Shown one piece after another: positions 8,164-18,583 of a DNA stretch of 64,000 bases (its first letter is position 1; each line of letters begins with the position of its first letter). The translations under genes were made by a program, and so were the position numbers. The notes beneath the pieces are model-generated. The model searched no databases. It saw only the letters and a list, made by a program, of their open reading frames with translations, and was not told the origin of the DNA. Source of the stretch: Hespellia sp. (GTDB lineage: Bacteria; Bacillota; Clostridia; Lachnospirales; Lachnospiraceae); NCBI GenBank assembly GCA_022790755.1, contig JAAVXR010000030.1, positions 1 through 64,000 of the forward strand. Direction: 5' to 3'.

Positions 8164-9849
8164 ATGAGTAGAAAACAATGGAACGACAAGGTAGTATATC
8201 AGATTTACCCAAAAAGCTTTTTAGACACCAATGGAGACGGTATTGGCGATCTGCGGGGAATCATCTCAAAGTTGGATTATCTGAAGGATCTGGGAATTGA
8301 TATGATCTGGCTGTCACCGATTTACAAATCCCCGTTCGTCGACCAGGGATATGACATTGCAGATTATTATGCAATCGCGGAAGAATTTGGAACCATGGAA
8401 GAATTCGACAAGTTGTTGGCAGAAGCTAAAAAGCGAGACATTCAGATTATCATGGATCTGGTCATCAACCACTGCTCCGATCAGCATGAGTGGTTTCAGA
8501 AAGCTCTGGCTGATCCGGAGGGAGAATACGCGGACTATTTCTTTTTCCGGGAAGGCAAAGACGGGAATCCCCCAAATAATTATCGCTCCTATTTCGGCGG
8601 AAGCTGTTGGGAACCAGTTCCGGGAACCAATAAATACTACTTCCACATGTTCGCCAAAGAACAACCAGATTTAAACTGGGAGAACCCGAAGCTGCGCCAG
8701 GAACTCTATGATATGATCAACTGGTGGCTGGAAAAAGGCGTGGCTGGTTTCCGCATCGACGCTATTATTAACATCAAAAAGGATCCGACATTCCCTGACT
8801 TTGAGCCGGATGGAGCCGATGGCCTGACCGGCTGCTGGAGAATGGTGGAAAGTGTGGACGGCGTCGGAGACTTGTTAGAAGACTTAAAGAAACATACCTT
8901 CCAAAAATATGACGCCTTTACAGTAGGAGAGGTCTTCAATATGAGGGATGAGGAACTGGCAGAGTTTATCGGAGAAGACGGCCATTTTTCCACGATTTTC
9001 GATTTCTGCGCTCATAATCTGAGCGACGGGGAACACGGCTGGTATGACGCACCACCGCTAAATTTCCAGAGATGGCGGGAAGCAATTGTAAATTCCCAGC
9101 TTGAGATTCAAAACTGTGGATATGAGGCAAACATCATCGAAAACCATGACGAGCCGAGAGGTGTATCACGCTTTCTGCCGGAATATGCCAGGACCCCAGC
9201 CGGAGCAAAAATGCTCGGAACCGTAAGTATTCTGCTCCGCGGAATTCCATTTATCTACCAAGGGCAGGAAATCGGAATGCAAAACGCCGTATGGAACAGC
9301 ATCGAAGAGTACGATGACATCAGCACCAAAGATCAATATCGGATTGCCCGGGAAGCCGGACTTTCAGAGAAAGAGGCGCTGGAAGTCTGTGGCAGAATGA
9401 GCCGCGACAACGCCAGAACCCCGGTGCAATGGGATGCTGGCGAACATGCGGGATTTACCGAAGGAACTCCCTGGATCAAGGTAAACCCCAATTATAAAGA
9501 AATCAACGTCACAGACCAAGAGAATGATCCAGATTCCGTGCTGAACTATTACCGCAGACTGATCGCCGTCCGCAAATCCCCAGAATACAAAGAAGTGTTT
9601 GCAAGCGGTAAATTTGTTCCCGTTTTTGAAAATACGGAATCCGTCATGGCATTTTACCGCGTGGACGCTCACAAACGGATCCTCTTGGCCGCTAATTTCG
9701 GAAAAGAAACGACAACATTGAAACTGGAATATCCGATGAAAAAAGTGATTCTTTCGAATCAGGGGTCTGTCAATATTGATACGTCAGAACACGCCGGAAA
9801 TACATTGACATTGAGAAGTTGTGAGGTAGTAGTTCTGGATTGTGAATAA
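8164..9849 (+). CDS. malL: GH13 alpha-glucosidase (oligo-1,6-glucosidase-like)
   Basis: 561 aa; WNDKVVYQIYPKSFLDTNGDGIGDLRGI, GFRIDAI, GEVF, ENHDEPR motifs. Confidence 0.9.
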   Translation: MSRKQWNDKVVYQIYPKSFLDTNGDGIGDLRGIISKLDYLKDLGIDMIWLSPIYKSPFVDQGYDIADYYAIAEEFGTMEEFDKLLAEAKKRDIQIIMDLVINHCSDQHEWFQKALADPEGEYADYFFFREGKDGNPPNNYRSYFGGSCWEPVPGTNKYYFHMFAKEQPDLNWENPKLRQELYDMINWWLEKGVAGFRIDAIINIKKDPTFPDFEPDGADGLTGCWRMVESVDGVGDLLEDLKKHTFQKYDAFTVGEVFNMRDEELAEFIGEDGHFSTIFDFCAHNLSDGEHGWYDAPPLNFQRWREAIVNSQLEIQNCGYEANIIENHDEPRGVSRFLPEYARTPAGAKMLGTVSILLRGIPFIYQGQEIGMQNAVWNSIEEYDDISTKDQYRIAREAGLSEKEALEVCGRMSRDNARTPVQWDAGEHAGFTEGTPWIKVNPNYKEINVTDQENDPDSVLNYYRRLIAVRKSPEYKEVFASGKFVPVFENTESVMAFYRVDAHKRILLAANFGKETTTLKLEYPMKKVILSNQGSVNIDTSEHAGNTLTLRSCEVVVLDCE

Positions 9850-9871
9850 ATACCGTTTTGATATAATGAGA

Positions 9872-9905
9872 CAGCCGGGAAATGAAACGAAACATTTCCC
9901 GGCTG
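9872..9905. terminator. Bidirectional intrinsic terminator
   Basis: CAGCCGGGAAATG / CATTTCCCGGCTG, 13 bp perfect stem between convergent genes. Confidence 0.8.
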
Positions 9906-9919
9906 CCCACTTCAGAATT

Positions 9920-11098
9920 CTATCGAAGCTTACACGCTTCTTTGTACTGTACTGCAATGAGCTGTCTCAATTCCCATTCTTCCTCCCCCAGCCCACAGTA
10001 CGTCTCAAGCGCCTTTTCTATTCCGTATTTCTCTACATAATCTGTAATCTCCACACTCGCAGGATCACTTTCCTCCCGATAAAGGAATCCATATGCAATC
10101 CCTTTCGCCAGATAAAACGGCAAAATATGATGCTTTATACAGAGCAAAGCCGGTCCGACAAAGCGATTATTCCTGGACAGCTTCTTTTTGGGATCCGCCG
10201 CCACCCTGGAAAGCATATCCTGAAGATTACGATTCTTAGGAGCATTCACATTCGACGCGATCCACTCCTGATGATCTTCTTCATCAAACTGATATTCCGC
10301 CTGAATCGCTGCATCCGCCTCGTAAAATGCCCCCAGCGAACAGTCTTCGATCCACTCATCATCATAGGTATCCCGAATGTAAGTGTAGCCTTTCGCTTTG
10401 CCAAGAAAGGCAAGCATGCAGTGCTTCATATTTCCACAGTACACTCTCTGATAAATCTGTGCCCGTCCTTGCTTTACTCTGCTGGCCTGTTTTACTTCCG
10501 GCAGTTCTCCCAGAAATGTGTCTTCATCAATTTCAATGTGCCCGTCCATTCTGGTAGACACCGCAAAAGCATCTTCATCCAGCAATTCCTGAGGAGAAGG
10601 CATCGCCGCCATTCCAACCAGAACCTGAGAAATCCCTGTCTTTTCTTTCAGATAGACGCTCGCTTTCTCATTTCCTTCGAGCATTTTTGTCAGTTCCGTC
10701 TCAAAATAGTCCGGTGCTCCCAACGCATTGACGCAAAGCAAAATATTAAGTGGTTCTGCATCATGCTCCGCACGATATGCGATTGCTTCTTTCAGATTCC
10801 GGCAGATGTCCGCAAACGCGCCCTCATACACGCAGCAGGCAATCAAATCCATATGCTTCATATGCTCAATCAAATCGGCAGGATCCGATGAATCCAACAC
10901 CTCGAAATCCTTTACCCGTATGCGCCGCCGCTCATCTGCTCCAACCCGTTCGACCAGATATGTACCCTGCTCTTTCAGCCGCCGCATGCGGTCTGCCATC
11001 ACGTCGTAAAAATACAGATGATATCCCGACTCAAAAAACAAGCCTCCGATGACTCCCCTTCCAATATTTCCGGCGCCAATCACTAATAATTCCTTCAT
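9920..11098 (-). CDS. mtlD: Mannitol-1-phosphate 5-dehydrogenase-like (mannitol dehydrogenase family)
   Basis: N-term MKELLVIGAGNIGRGVIGGLFFESGY; long-chain mannitol dehydrogenase features. Start trimmed from the ORF-track start to the M of MKELLVIG. Confidence 0.75.
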   Translation of the reverse strand: MKELLVIGAGNIGRGVIGGLFFESGYHLYFYDVMADRMRRLKEQGTYLVERVGADERRRIRVKDFEVLDSSDPADLIEHMKHMDLIACCVYEGAFADICRNLKEAIAYRAEHDAEPLNILLCVNALGAPDYFETELTKMLEGNEKASVYLKEKTGISQVLVGMAAMPSPQELLDEDAFAVSTRMDGHIEIDEDTFLGELPEVKQASRVKQGRAQIYQRVYCGNMKHCMLAFLGKAKGYTYIRDTYDDEWIEDCSLGAFYEADAAIQAEYQFDEEDHQEWIASNVNAPKNRNLQDMLSRVAADPKKKLSRNNRFVGPALLCIKHHILPFYLAKGIAYGFLYREESDPASVEITDYVEKYGIEKALETYCGLGEEEWELRQLIAVQYKEACKLR

Positions 11099-11114
11099 AA
11101 CAGTTCTCCTACCT

Positions 11115-11933
11115 TCATCCAATAATGCCAACAGCAAACAACAGAATACCGGCAAGAATTGTTCCAATCAGAAGCGGAACCACTTTTACCCCTTTTTTCA
11201 GCAGCCAATACTCAACTCCTATCAGTCCAAGCTTCAACATTCCCGGCAAGATACTGTCCAGCGCTTCCTGAAGCACAACACCGCCGTTCTCAACATCTCC
11301 TATCGTAAGCGGCGTACTGACATTAATTGTATAAAATACCATCGCTCCGATCGCCATCAGCCCGACAACAGAGCAGGCATAGGTCACCTTATCCATGATT
11401 CCGGATTTCTGGGACTGTACCATAAAATCCATTCCCATCGCATAGCCATATTTCAGACTGTACCATCTCGACAGGTAATTGGGAACATTAAAAATCACCA
11501 GATACAGAATCGGTGCAAAAACATTTCCTTCTGCCGCCATACCAATCACAAGCGATGTTGCCAGGATTCTTAGTGTAGCCCAAAATAAGGTGTCTCCAAT
11601 CGCAGATAATGGTCCCATCAACGCAGTTTTTACACTGTTGATTGCCGTAGCGTCAAAGTCCGGATTCGCCGCATTTTCTTCTTCCATCGCTATGGAAATA
11701 CCCAACGGAAATCCCTCGACATAAGTTGTCACATTGAAATATTCCATATGGCGCTTTTTCGCTTTGATACGCTCCTCTTTATCATCATAAATTTTATCAA
11801 TAATCGGCAGCAAAGAAAACGTATATCCACTGTGCATCTGCCCCGGATAATCATTCATACAATCCGACGCCATATATCTCATATATACTTTTTTTAAATC
11901 TTTTTGATCAATCCTAGAACTCATTCTCGTCAC
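11115..11933 (-). CDS. PTS mannose/fructose/sorbose family IID
   Basis: 272 aa; MNDYPGQMHSGYTFSLLPII, ...GPLSAIGDTLFWATLRI. Confidence 0.92.
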   Translation of the reverse strand: MTRMSSRIDQKDLKKVYMRYMASDCMNDYPGQMHSGYTFSLLPIIDKIYDDKEERIKAKKRHMEYFNVTTYVEGFPLGISIAMEEENAANPDFDATAINSVKTALMGPLSAIGDTLFWATLRILATSLVIGMAAEGNVFAPILYLVIFNVPNYLSRWYSLKYGYAMGMDFMVQSQKSGIMDKVTYACSVVGLMAIGAMVFYTINVSTPLTIGDVENGGVVLQEALDSILPGMLKLGLIGVEYWLLKKGVKVVPLLIGTILAGILLFAVGIIG

Positions 11934-12684
11934 CTCCTGCGATATCGGTTGCTTCCTGTTTATGATTCATCGAATTTATCAAAAGCAGAGCAATCATCAC
12001 CGCCAGGAATGTTACGGCGATTGTAGACATACCCGCGCACGCTGCCAGTATAAATCCGATAAAGAAAAACGGAGACATCTTTTTCGTAATAATCATCTGC
12101 AACAGCAGTGCAAACCCTACTGCAGGCAGTAAATTGGCAGACGCCGCCAACCCATTGATGATAACCGTCGGAATCGCATTTACCGCCGCTTTTACAACGG
12201 AACTCCCAAGATAAACACATACAAATCCATATACAAAATAGATACAGAACGTGGTAAAAAAGCTGCCTGCAATATAGACTCTTGAGGCGCCCTTCGAATC
12301 ATCCTTTTCCAGATACTTCATCATGACCTGACCAAACACAGCATTGATCATTTTACAGCCGATAAAAATGAATCCACCCAGCAATGAAATCGGAAGCGCC
12401 ATCGCTGTCGCAACGGCTTCTCCACCGCCGGTCAGAATTGCAAATGCCGTACAAATCGCTCCTGCGGATCCAAAGTCCGGACTTACTGCCGCTCCAACCG
12501 GAAACGAACCGATAAACATCAGTTCCAGAATACTTCCCATAATCACTCCCTGTACCGGATCTCCCAAAAACAGTCCCGTCAACGTGGCTACGACCAACGG
12601 CCGACTCGTCATAGTATCGCCATAAAACCATTCAAATTTGCACAGGCCCAACGCAAGGCCTACCAATAATGCTTTGACTAACAT
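11914..12684 (-). CDS. PTS mannose/fructose/sorbose family IIC
   Basis: 256 aa polytopic; RPLVVATLTGLFLGDPVQGVIMGSILELMFIG. Confidence 0.92.
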   Translation of the reverse strand: MLVKALLVGLALGLCKFEWFYGDTMTSRPLVVATLTGLFLGDPVQGVIMGSILELMFIGSFPVGAAVSPDFGSAGAICTAFAILTGGGEAVATAMALPISLLGGFIFIGCKMINAVFGQVMMKYLEKDDSKGASRVYIAGSFFTTFCIYFVYGFVCVYLGSSVVKAAVNAIPTVIINGLAASANLLPAVGFALLLQMIITKKMSPFFFIGFILAACAGMSTIAVTFLAVMIALLLINSMNHKQEATDIAGGDENEF

Positions 12685-12706
12685 ACTTTATCCTTTCTCT
12701 CCACTC

Positions 12707-13186
12707 TCATTTGTCCAATAGTTTTTCATCCACTTCTATCATCGTTTCCGTCGGAACCTGCTGAATTTCCAATCTGACATTCTTGGCAAGCAGACGTTTC
12801 AGCACTTCCACATCGTCCGGGGTCACATTGATCGCCTTACTCAGCGCTTTCGTGTTCTCATTTGCCGGAAGTCCTCCAAGATTCACACGTTTCAATTCCG
12901 GAAGTGCGTCTGTCAACCGCTCGATATCGCGAATATTATTTACAATGATAAACAGATTATATTTGTCCGTCACTCCGGACTTGATCGACGCAATGGAATC
13001 CTCCAACGATTTGATCACTACTTTCATCCCCTGTGGTTTTGACAACAGTAACATAGATCGATGCATCTCATCTTTTGCAACTGCATCATTGGCAATCAAA
13101 ATGCAATCTGCTCCGATATGTCTGGACCAACTCATCGCCACCTGTCCATGGATCAGACGATAATCCAGCCGCAATAGCTTAATCAT
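12707..13186 (-). CDS. PTS mannose/fructose/sorbose family IIB
   Basis: RLDYRLIHGQVAMSW active-site His region. Confidence 0.93.
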   Translation of the reverse strand: MIKLLRLDYRLIHGQVAMSWSRHIGADCILIANDAVAKDEMHRSMLLLSKPQGMKVVIKSLEDSIASIKSGVTDKYNLFIIVNNIRDIERLTDALPELKRVNLGGLPANENTKALSKAINVTPDDVEVLKRLLAKNVRLEIQQVPTETMIEVDEKLLDK

Positions 13187-13249
13187 ACACAATCCCTCCT
13201 TTTCGCCCTTTTCTAATCATTTTCTTTTTGTTTCAATAATCCCATATAA

Positions 13250-13265
13250 CGCAAAAAGCATGCCA
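13250..13265 (-). promoter_or_regulatory. Sigma54 (-24/-12) promoter of the PTS IIB-IIC-IID-dehydrogenase operon
   Basis: Minus strand TGGCATGCTTTTTGCG: GG-N10-GC spacing; lies upstream of IIB and downstream of a GAFTGA activator gene. Confidence 0.75.
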
Positions 13266-13286
13266 AATTAGTGTCATGCTTTTTGC
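13251..13286. repeat. 12-bp perfect inverted repeat overlapping the sigma54 promoter
   Basis: GCAAAAAGCATG (13251-13262) / CATGCTTTTTGC (13275-13286). Confidence 0.8.
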
Positions 13287-13314
13287 AAACGCTTTCTCAA
13301 ACTGTCTCCAGGCC

Positions 13315-16128
13315 CTATATTCCCGTTAAAATATCATAAATATATCCTATTTCAGAAATTGGAATTTTCACTCTATAGGTCTTCTCAATCACACTAAAAA
13401 CCTCTTGAATCTGTTGAATTTCTTTTTTGTGAATCTCCTGGAAATGTTCCTGTTCCGGATAACTCGTAATCGCCGAATTGCGAATCAGCCGCTCTATCAA
13501 ACAGCCTATATGAATGGAAAGGCTGATCTTCGTACTATTCTTCAACTTCTTTCCAATGATGTATTCATACTGATTCAGAGCCGCCTCAATATAATTTAAA
13601 ATCTTCTCCGTATCCAGGATTGTCAGAAATCCGATCAGCCTGTTCATCGTAAAGTTGCGGATCAAACCATTATTGATCTGCTCCATCGCTTCCTGATCCA
13701 CAACACTTTTCAGCAAATCCGCCAGTTTTTCCGCTGCCTCCCCGGATACCAATTCATCCAGCGGTATAAATGATTTCTCATCAATTTCAGTATTCTTTGT
13801 CCCCACAATACCGAGTATCTCATATTTTTGATGAAGCTCTTTTCTGGTTTCCTTATTCTGCAGCTGATCATAATCATATGAAATCACCTGAATATCGATT
13901 TCCTCCGGAATGCTGTCTTCAATCAAGTGACGGAGCTGCTCCGCCGTCCCGGTGCCGGTAATACAACAGGTCAATATGATGTTCTGTTTCTGTATCTTGG
14001 GATAAATGATTTTGCACTCCGTCTTATTTTTTTCTTCGAGCACGGGAGCAATCTCTTCCAACATTGCTCCGTTTTGAATCAAATCCCCGACGATAAGCGC
14101 CATCTGTGTGGAAATATTATTGATCATCATCATCGGCGCCGTCAGATCGCTTTCTACCGAACGATAGATTTCCCGCAAGGATCCCATATCCACCATCAGA
14201 ATTATCCCCTGACTGACATCGTTCTTTCCAATATATTCTTTCACCCATTCTACGATATCCGATACGTTCTTCTCAATCGGCATATCGACAGACTCAAACA
14301 CATAACCTCCCAGAATCCTGTTAGCTACATCCGCAACACTGCTGGCCGTCGCATATCCATGCGCAATGATCACCGATTTCGGCTGTTTTTTTGCAACCGA
14401 TGTCTGTAGAAGACTGTGAATATAAATCGTCAATGGAATTACATCTTCTTTTCTGGAAATAATATCCATCTTTAACGATAACATATCCAAAATACGCTCT
14501 GCGATAAAAACTTCCCTCTGATATTCTTTTAAAATATATTGCATAAATGCATCCGGAATCTGAATCCGTTTTCTGAAAAATGCCTGATTCATATAGAAAA
14601 AATAGGCTGTAATTACATACAGGCTATTCCCTCCCAGTTGAATATTACAACCGTATTCCACGTATCGAAAAGCCTCACGAACGCAATTTACAATATATTG
14701 GCGCATCGCATTCTCTGTTTCGGAGGTCTGACTGTAAACCATCTTATCCAGAATATCATTCACCGCATGCAGACAGCGGCTTTCAAACTGCTCTTTCGCA
14801 TAATTCTGATTTTGAAATTCTTCAAAAATAGAAATCAGTTTTGAAAATAATTCACGGTAATAATTTTTTTCTGATTTTTCTCCGCTAAGAAGTTTCCGCA
14901 CACTCATATCCGGCTTGATCTCAACCGCATGAAAGTTTCCAATTTTATTCTCCATCTTTGCGACAAACGCTGCCACTACCTCTTCCGGCAAATGCTCAAA
15001 ATGAATTTCTATTTTCTCTTTTCCTTTCTGGCGCGCATATGCCGTTGCACAAATATATTTGATTTTATTTTCCAGATCACCAACATTTCCCTGAAATGAA
15101 TGGTTCAGCAACGCTCCCATCACATTGCCGGATACAAAAAGCGTTTTATGAAAAATCTTGCTTTCTTTGATCAAAAAGTGGTAAATAAATTGAAGTCTTT
15201 CCGTTTCTCCACGTTCTTTCAGCGACGGTATCTGTATCACAACCGGTATTCTCCTGAGAAACGTCTCCAGAAAACTGGACTGCAAATCTTCTGTCGTCGC
15301 CATCACAATTCTGACGTTTGCCTTGTGCCAGCCTTCGCTCTCCCCCATTCTGCGAAAGATTCCCTGATCCAGAAATACAAATAACTTTTCCTGCCCTTCA
15401 CTGTTCAGACGATGTACCTCGTCCAGAAACAGCATACCGCCGTCCGCCGCTTCGAGCAGTCCTTTCTGCGTTGTATAAGCGCCTGTAAACGCTCCTTTTA
15501 CATAGCCAAATAAATTACTGGACAACAATTCCACATTGTTCACATACTGCGCACAGTTCATAACCACAAACGGCGCATTTTCCGCAAAGATTCCCTGTTG
15601 AACGGCAATCTCATAAATCTTTCTCGCCAGAAAACTTTTCCCCACACCTGTCGCTCCGTGTAAAAAAACCGGAAGACTCATATTCGGATAAAATATGGAC
15701 GTTTTTATCTGATCAACCGCTTTTTTCAGACTTCCATTTGCACCAACGATATTCTGAAAAATATAGTCAGGATCTGCGTCGTCAGACAGCACCATATCCC
15801 TGAATTCCACCCCTTCATCCTGCATTTTCTCCGCCATCAATTCTTTCACACTGGTATAGACATCCTTTGACACTGGGAAAAATGCCTGTTCAAATTCCTT
15901 TTTATCAAAAAAACGAACCGGCCTTGTATTAATTTTAAAAAAATTTTTCCCGACTTCCTGATTCAGATACAAACTGACCGTATTCCTTTTCACATGATAA
16001 TACGAAGCGATGGCGTCCGCCGTAAGACTGGTATCCAATTCATCCAAATTGACTTTTCCTGTATTCTCTTTTACATACCGGACGATCGAATCTCTCAACA
16101 ATGACTTTCCCCCCTGTTCTGATTGCAT
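13315..16128 (-). CDS. levR: LevR-type sigma54-dependent transcriptional activator with PTS regulatory domains
   Basis: 937 aa; AAA+ Walker A GATGVGKSF, GAFTGA motif, PRD/EIIA-like C-terminal domains. Confidence 0.92.
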   Translation of the reverse strand: MQSEQGGKSLLRDSIVRYVKENTGKVNLDELDTSLTADAIASYYHVKRNTVSLYLNQEVGKNFFKINTRPVRFFDKKEFEQAFFPVSKDVYTSVKELMAEKMQDEGVEFRDMVLSDDADPDYIFQNIVGANGSLKKAVDQIKTSIFYPNMSLPVFLHGATGVGKSFLARKIYEIAVQQGIFAENAPFVVMNCAQYVNNVELLSSNLFGYVKGAFTGAYTTQKGLLEAADGGMLFLDEVHRLNSEGQEKLFVFLDQGIFRRMGESEGWHKANVRIVMATTEDLQSSFLETFLRRIPVVIQIPSLKERGETERLQFIYHFLIKESKIFHKTLFVSGNVMGALLNHSFQGNVGDLENKIKYICATAYARQKGKEKIEIHFEHLPEEVVAAFVAKMENKIGNFHAVEIKPDMSVRKLLSGEKSEKNYYRELFSKLISIFEEFQNQNYAKEQFESRCLHAVNDILDKMVYSQTSETENAMRQYIVNCVREAFRYVEYGCNIQLGGNSLYVITAYFFYMNQAFFRKRIQIPDAFMQYILKEYQREVFIAERILDMLSLKMDIISRKEDVIPLTIYIHSLLQTSVAKKQPKSVIIAHGYATASSVADVANRILGGYVFESVDMPIEKNVSDIVEWVKEYIGKNDVSQGIILMVDMGSLREIYRSVESDLTAPMMMINNISTQMALIVGDLIQNGAMLEEIAPVLEEKNKTECKIIYPKIQKQNIILTCCITGTGTAEQLRHLIEDSIPEEIDIQVISYDYDQLQNKETRKELHQKYEILGIVGTKNTEIDEKSFIPLDELVSGEAAEKLADLLKSVVDQEAMEQINNGLIRNFTMNRLIGFLTILDTEKILNYIEAALNQYEYIIGKKLKNSTKISLSIHIGCLIERLIRNSAITSYPEQEHFQEIHKKEIQQIQEVFSVIEKTYRVKIPISEIGYIYDILTGI

Positions 16129-16212
16129 AGTATTATCATATATACATATATCGTAAATATCAAGTCTCTGAATTCATGTCGCCTGTTCGACGGCGGACTT
16201 TCACAGTAAACC

Positions 16213-16228
16213 TGGCACAAATTTTGCT
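16213..16228 (+). promoter_or_regulatory. Sigma54 promoter of PTS IIA gene
   Basis: TGGCACAAATTTTGCT matches consensus TGGCAC-N5-TTGCW, 57 nt upstream of the IIA start. Confidence 0.88.
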
Positions 16229-16284
16229 TGTTTATATTAAATATAATCTGATTTTCAGATATTTTAATCATAGGAGAAGAGAGA

Positions 16285-16704
16285 ATGAAAAGAAAATTTT
16301 TGATCGCGACGCACAGTACTTTTGCGCAAGGCATACGAAATACTTTGGAAATGATTCTTGGAGAACAGCCCTCTGTTTCTACCCTGTGCGCTTATACCGA
16401 CGGCGCTTCCGATATTGAAAGTTCCGTGAAGAAAATAGTGGATTCTCTGGAACCAGACGAGGAATTGATTATCGCAACAGACCTGTTCGGCGGAAGTGTA
16501 AATAACGCATTTATGAACTATATTTCCCACCCGCACATTCATTTAATCGCAGGAGTGAATTTGCCATTGCTTTTTGAATTGCTTACAAATTCTGAGACAC
16601 TCCCTGCAGAAGAACTCATCGAAAATGCCGTCTCAAATGCAAAGGAACAAATATTATACTGTAATTCTCTGTTAACTCAAACGATAACAGAAGATGTATT
16701 CTAA
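16285..16704 (+). CDS. PTS mannose-family IIA
   Basis: 139 aa; MKRKFLIATHSTFAQGI... ATDLFGGSVNN. Confidence 0.88.
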   Translation: MKRKFLIATHSTFAQGIRNTLEMILGEQPSVSTLCAYTDGASDIESSVKKIVDSLEPDEELIIATDLFGGSVNNAFMNYISHPHIHLIAGVNLPLLFELLTNSETLPAEELIENAVSNAKEQILYCNSLLTQTITEDVF

Positions 16705-16735
16705 TTGGCAAACAACAATATCATTGATTTTTAAT

Positions 16736-16778
16736 AATAATGACGGTAGGAAAATGATATCTTCCCACCGTCATTATT
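16736..16778. terminator. Bidirectional intrinsic terminator
   Basis: AATAATGACGGT (16736-16747) / ACCGTCATTATT (16767-16778). Confidence 0.75.
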
Positions 16779-16817
16779 TATGATCAATCAAAGAGTTTCG
16801 TAATATCCTGATGTCGG

Positions 16818-17720
16818 TTACTGAACCCGCCCCACCATATCAGAAACACGCTCAAAATGATACTGCTCCATATACCGCTCAATTCCTTCCACAATTTCTA
16901 CGGTTGCATAAGGATTGAAGAAATTCGCGGTTCCAACAGAAACCGCCGTGGCGCCTGCCAGGATAAATTCCATCGCATCGTCCGCCGAAGCGATGCCGCC
17001 CATCCCGATAAGCGGGAGTTTGACCGCATGTGCCACTTCGTAGACCATACGGACCGCGATCGGCTTGATCGCCGGACCGGAAAGTCCTCCTGTCTTGTTA
17101 GCCAGTGCAAAAGTCTGTTTATGGATATCAATCTTCATCCCCGTCAATGTATTGATCAGGGAAATCACATCGGCACCTCCCGCTTCCACGGCTTTTGCCA
17201 TCTCCGTGATATCCGTCACATTCGGACTTAATTTCATAATCACCGGCTGTCTCGCCCGCTTTTTCACTTCTTTTGTAATCGCCTCCGCGGCCTTCGGATT
17301 CTGTCCAAAGGCAATACCGCCTTCTTTCACGTTTGGACAGGAAATGTTGATCTCCAGCAAATCCACCGGCTCGTCTGCCAGACGTTCCACGACTTCACAA
17401 TAATCCTCGGTTGTTTTTCCGCAGACATTTACAACCACTTTGGTATCGTACTGTTTCAGGAACGGCAGATCCCGTTCACAGAATAAATCCATTCCCGGAT
17501 TTTGCAGACCAATCGCATTCATCATTCCGCCGGCAGTCTCTGCGACACGCGGTGTAGGATTCCCCGGCCACGGCACGTTCGCAACCCCTTTCGTCACTAC
17601 CGCCCCGAGACGGTTTAAATCCACAAATTCTCCATATTCCACGCCGGAGCCAAAGGTTCCGGACGCTGTCATTACCGGGTTCTTCAACTCGACTCCGGCC
17701 AGATTAATTGTCGTATTCAT
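16818..17720 (-). CDS. pyrD: Dihydroorotate dehydrogenase (catalytic subunit, type 1B)
   Basis: 300 aa; NLAGVELKNPVMTASGTFGSG, EINISCPNVKEGG, GMGGIASADDAMEFILAGA. Confidence 0.95.
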   Translation of the reverse strand: MNTTINLAGVELKNPVMTASGTFGSGVEYGEFVDLNRLGAVVTKGVANVPWPGNPTPRVAETAGGMMNAIGLQNPGMDLFCERDLPFLKQYDTKVVVNVCGKTTEDYCEVVERLADEPVDLLEINISCPNVKEGGIAFGQNPKAAEAITKEVKKRARQPVIMKLSPNVTDITEMAKAVEAGGADVISLINTLTGMKIDIHKQTFALANKTGGLSGPAIKPIAVRMVYEVAHAVKLPLIGMGGIASADDAMEFILAGATAVSVGTANFFNPYATVEIVEGIERYMEQYHFERVSDMVGRVQ

Positions 17721-18502
17721 CAGATCTCCACCTCCGAAGCCAAAAATACGGGGCCGTCTTTACATACCCGTGCATTATGGACATTACTGTGCGCATCCTT
17801 CTCCCTGGTCTGACACACACATCCCAGGCAGGCTCCGATTCCACATGCCATCCGTTCTTCCAGAGAAACATAGCAAGGAATACTTTTTTCCTGCGCATAC
17901 TGCTTCAACGCCCGCAGCATCGGCGTAGGCCCGCAAGCGTAGATCAAATCTGCGCACAACTTATTTTCATGAATCGCATCCAGCACATTTCCTTTCGTGC
18001 CCGCACTGCCGTCCTCCGTTGCGATTACCAGATCTCCATACTGTTTCAAATCATCCGTCAGAAACAGTTCGTCCCGATATCCCATCACCAGTTGTTTTTC
18101 CGCGTCGAGCCGTTTTGCCAGCTCCAGCATCGGCGGCACACCGATTCCGCCCCCGATGAGAAACACTTTCTTGTTCTTTCCTGCCTCCATCGGAAATCCA
18201 TTTCCCAGAGGTCCCATCACATCCACAACATCCCCTGCCTGAAGATGTGAAAAAGCTTCCGTCCCCGTACCTGCACCGGTCACCCGATAGACAATCCGAA
18301 GACGGCCTTTCTCCCCTTCGATCTCGCAAAGGCTGATCGGTCTTGGAAGCAGCTTACTGCCATCCTCGGTATAGACAGAGATAAATTGCCCCGGCACCGC
18401 CGCTTCTGCAATTCTCTCCGTCTGTATCCACATACTGTAAATATCAGCGGCGATTGATTCCTGTGAAATCACGACCGCCTTTTCTATCCATTTCTTTGAC
18501 AT
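17720..18502 (-). CDS. pyrK: Dihydroorotate dehydrogenase electron transfer subunit
   Basis: PyrK-like FAD/2Fe-2S protein: LPRPISLCEIEG, GGGIGVPPMLELAK, CGIGACLGCVCQT; start set by RBS. Confidence 0.94.
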   Translation of the reverse strand: MSKKWIEKAVVISQESIAADIYSMWIQTERIAEAAVPGQFISVYTEDGSKLLPRPISLCEIEGEKGRLRIVYRVTGAGTGTEAFSHLQAGDVVDVMGPLGNGFPMEAGKNKKVFLIGGGIGVPPMLELAKRLDAEKQLVMGYRDELFLTDDLKQYGDLVIATEDGSAGTKGNVLDAIHENKLCADLIYACGPTPMLRALKQYAQEKSIPCYVSLEERMACGIGACLGCVCQTREKDAHSNVHNARVCKDGPVFLASEVEI

Positions 18503-18583
18503 TGATATGTTCTCCTTGTTGCCTACTGTCATCTGGTAGACAATTACCAAATCTATTCCTCAACAAATATCCGAGGAGTGCGT

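Noticed and set aside
9842-10891. 349-aa plus-strand ORF
   Set aside because: Antisense to the mannitol-dehydrogenase-like gene, whose minus-strand translation has clear motifs.
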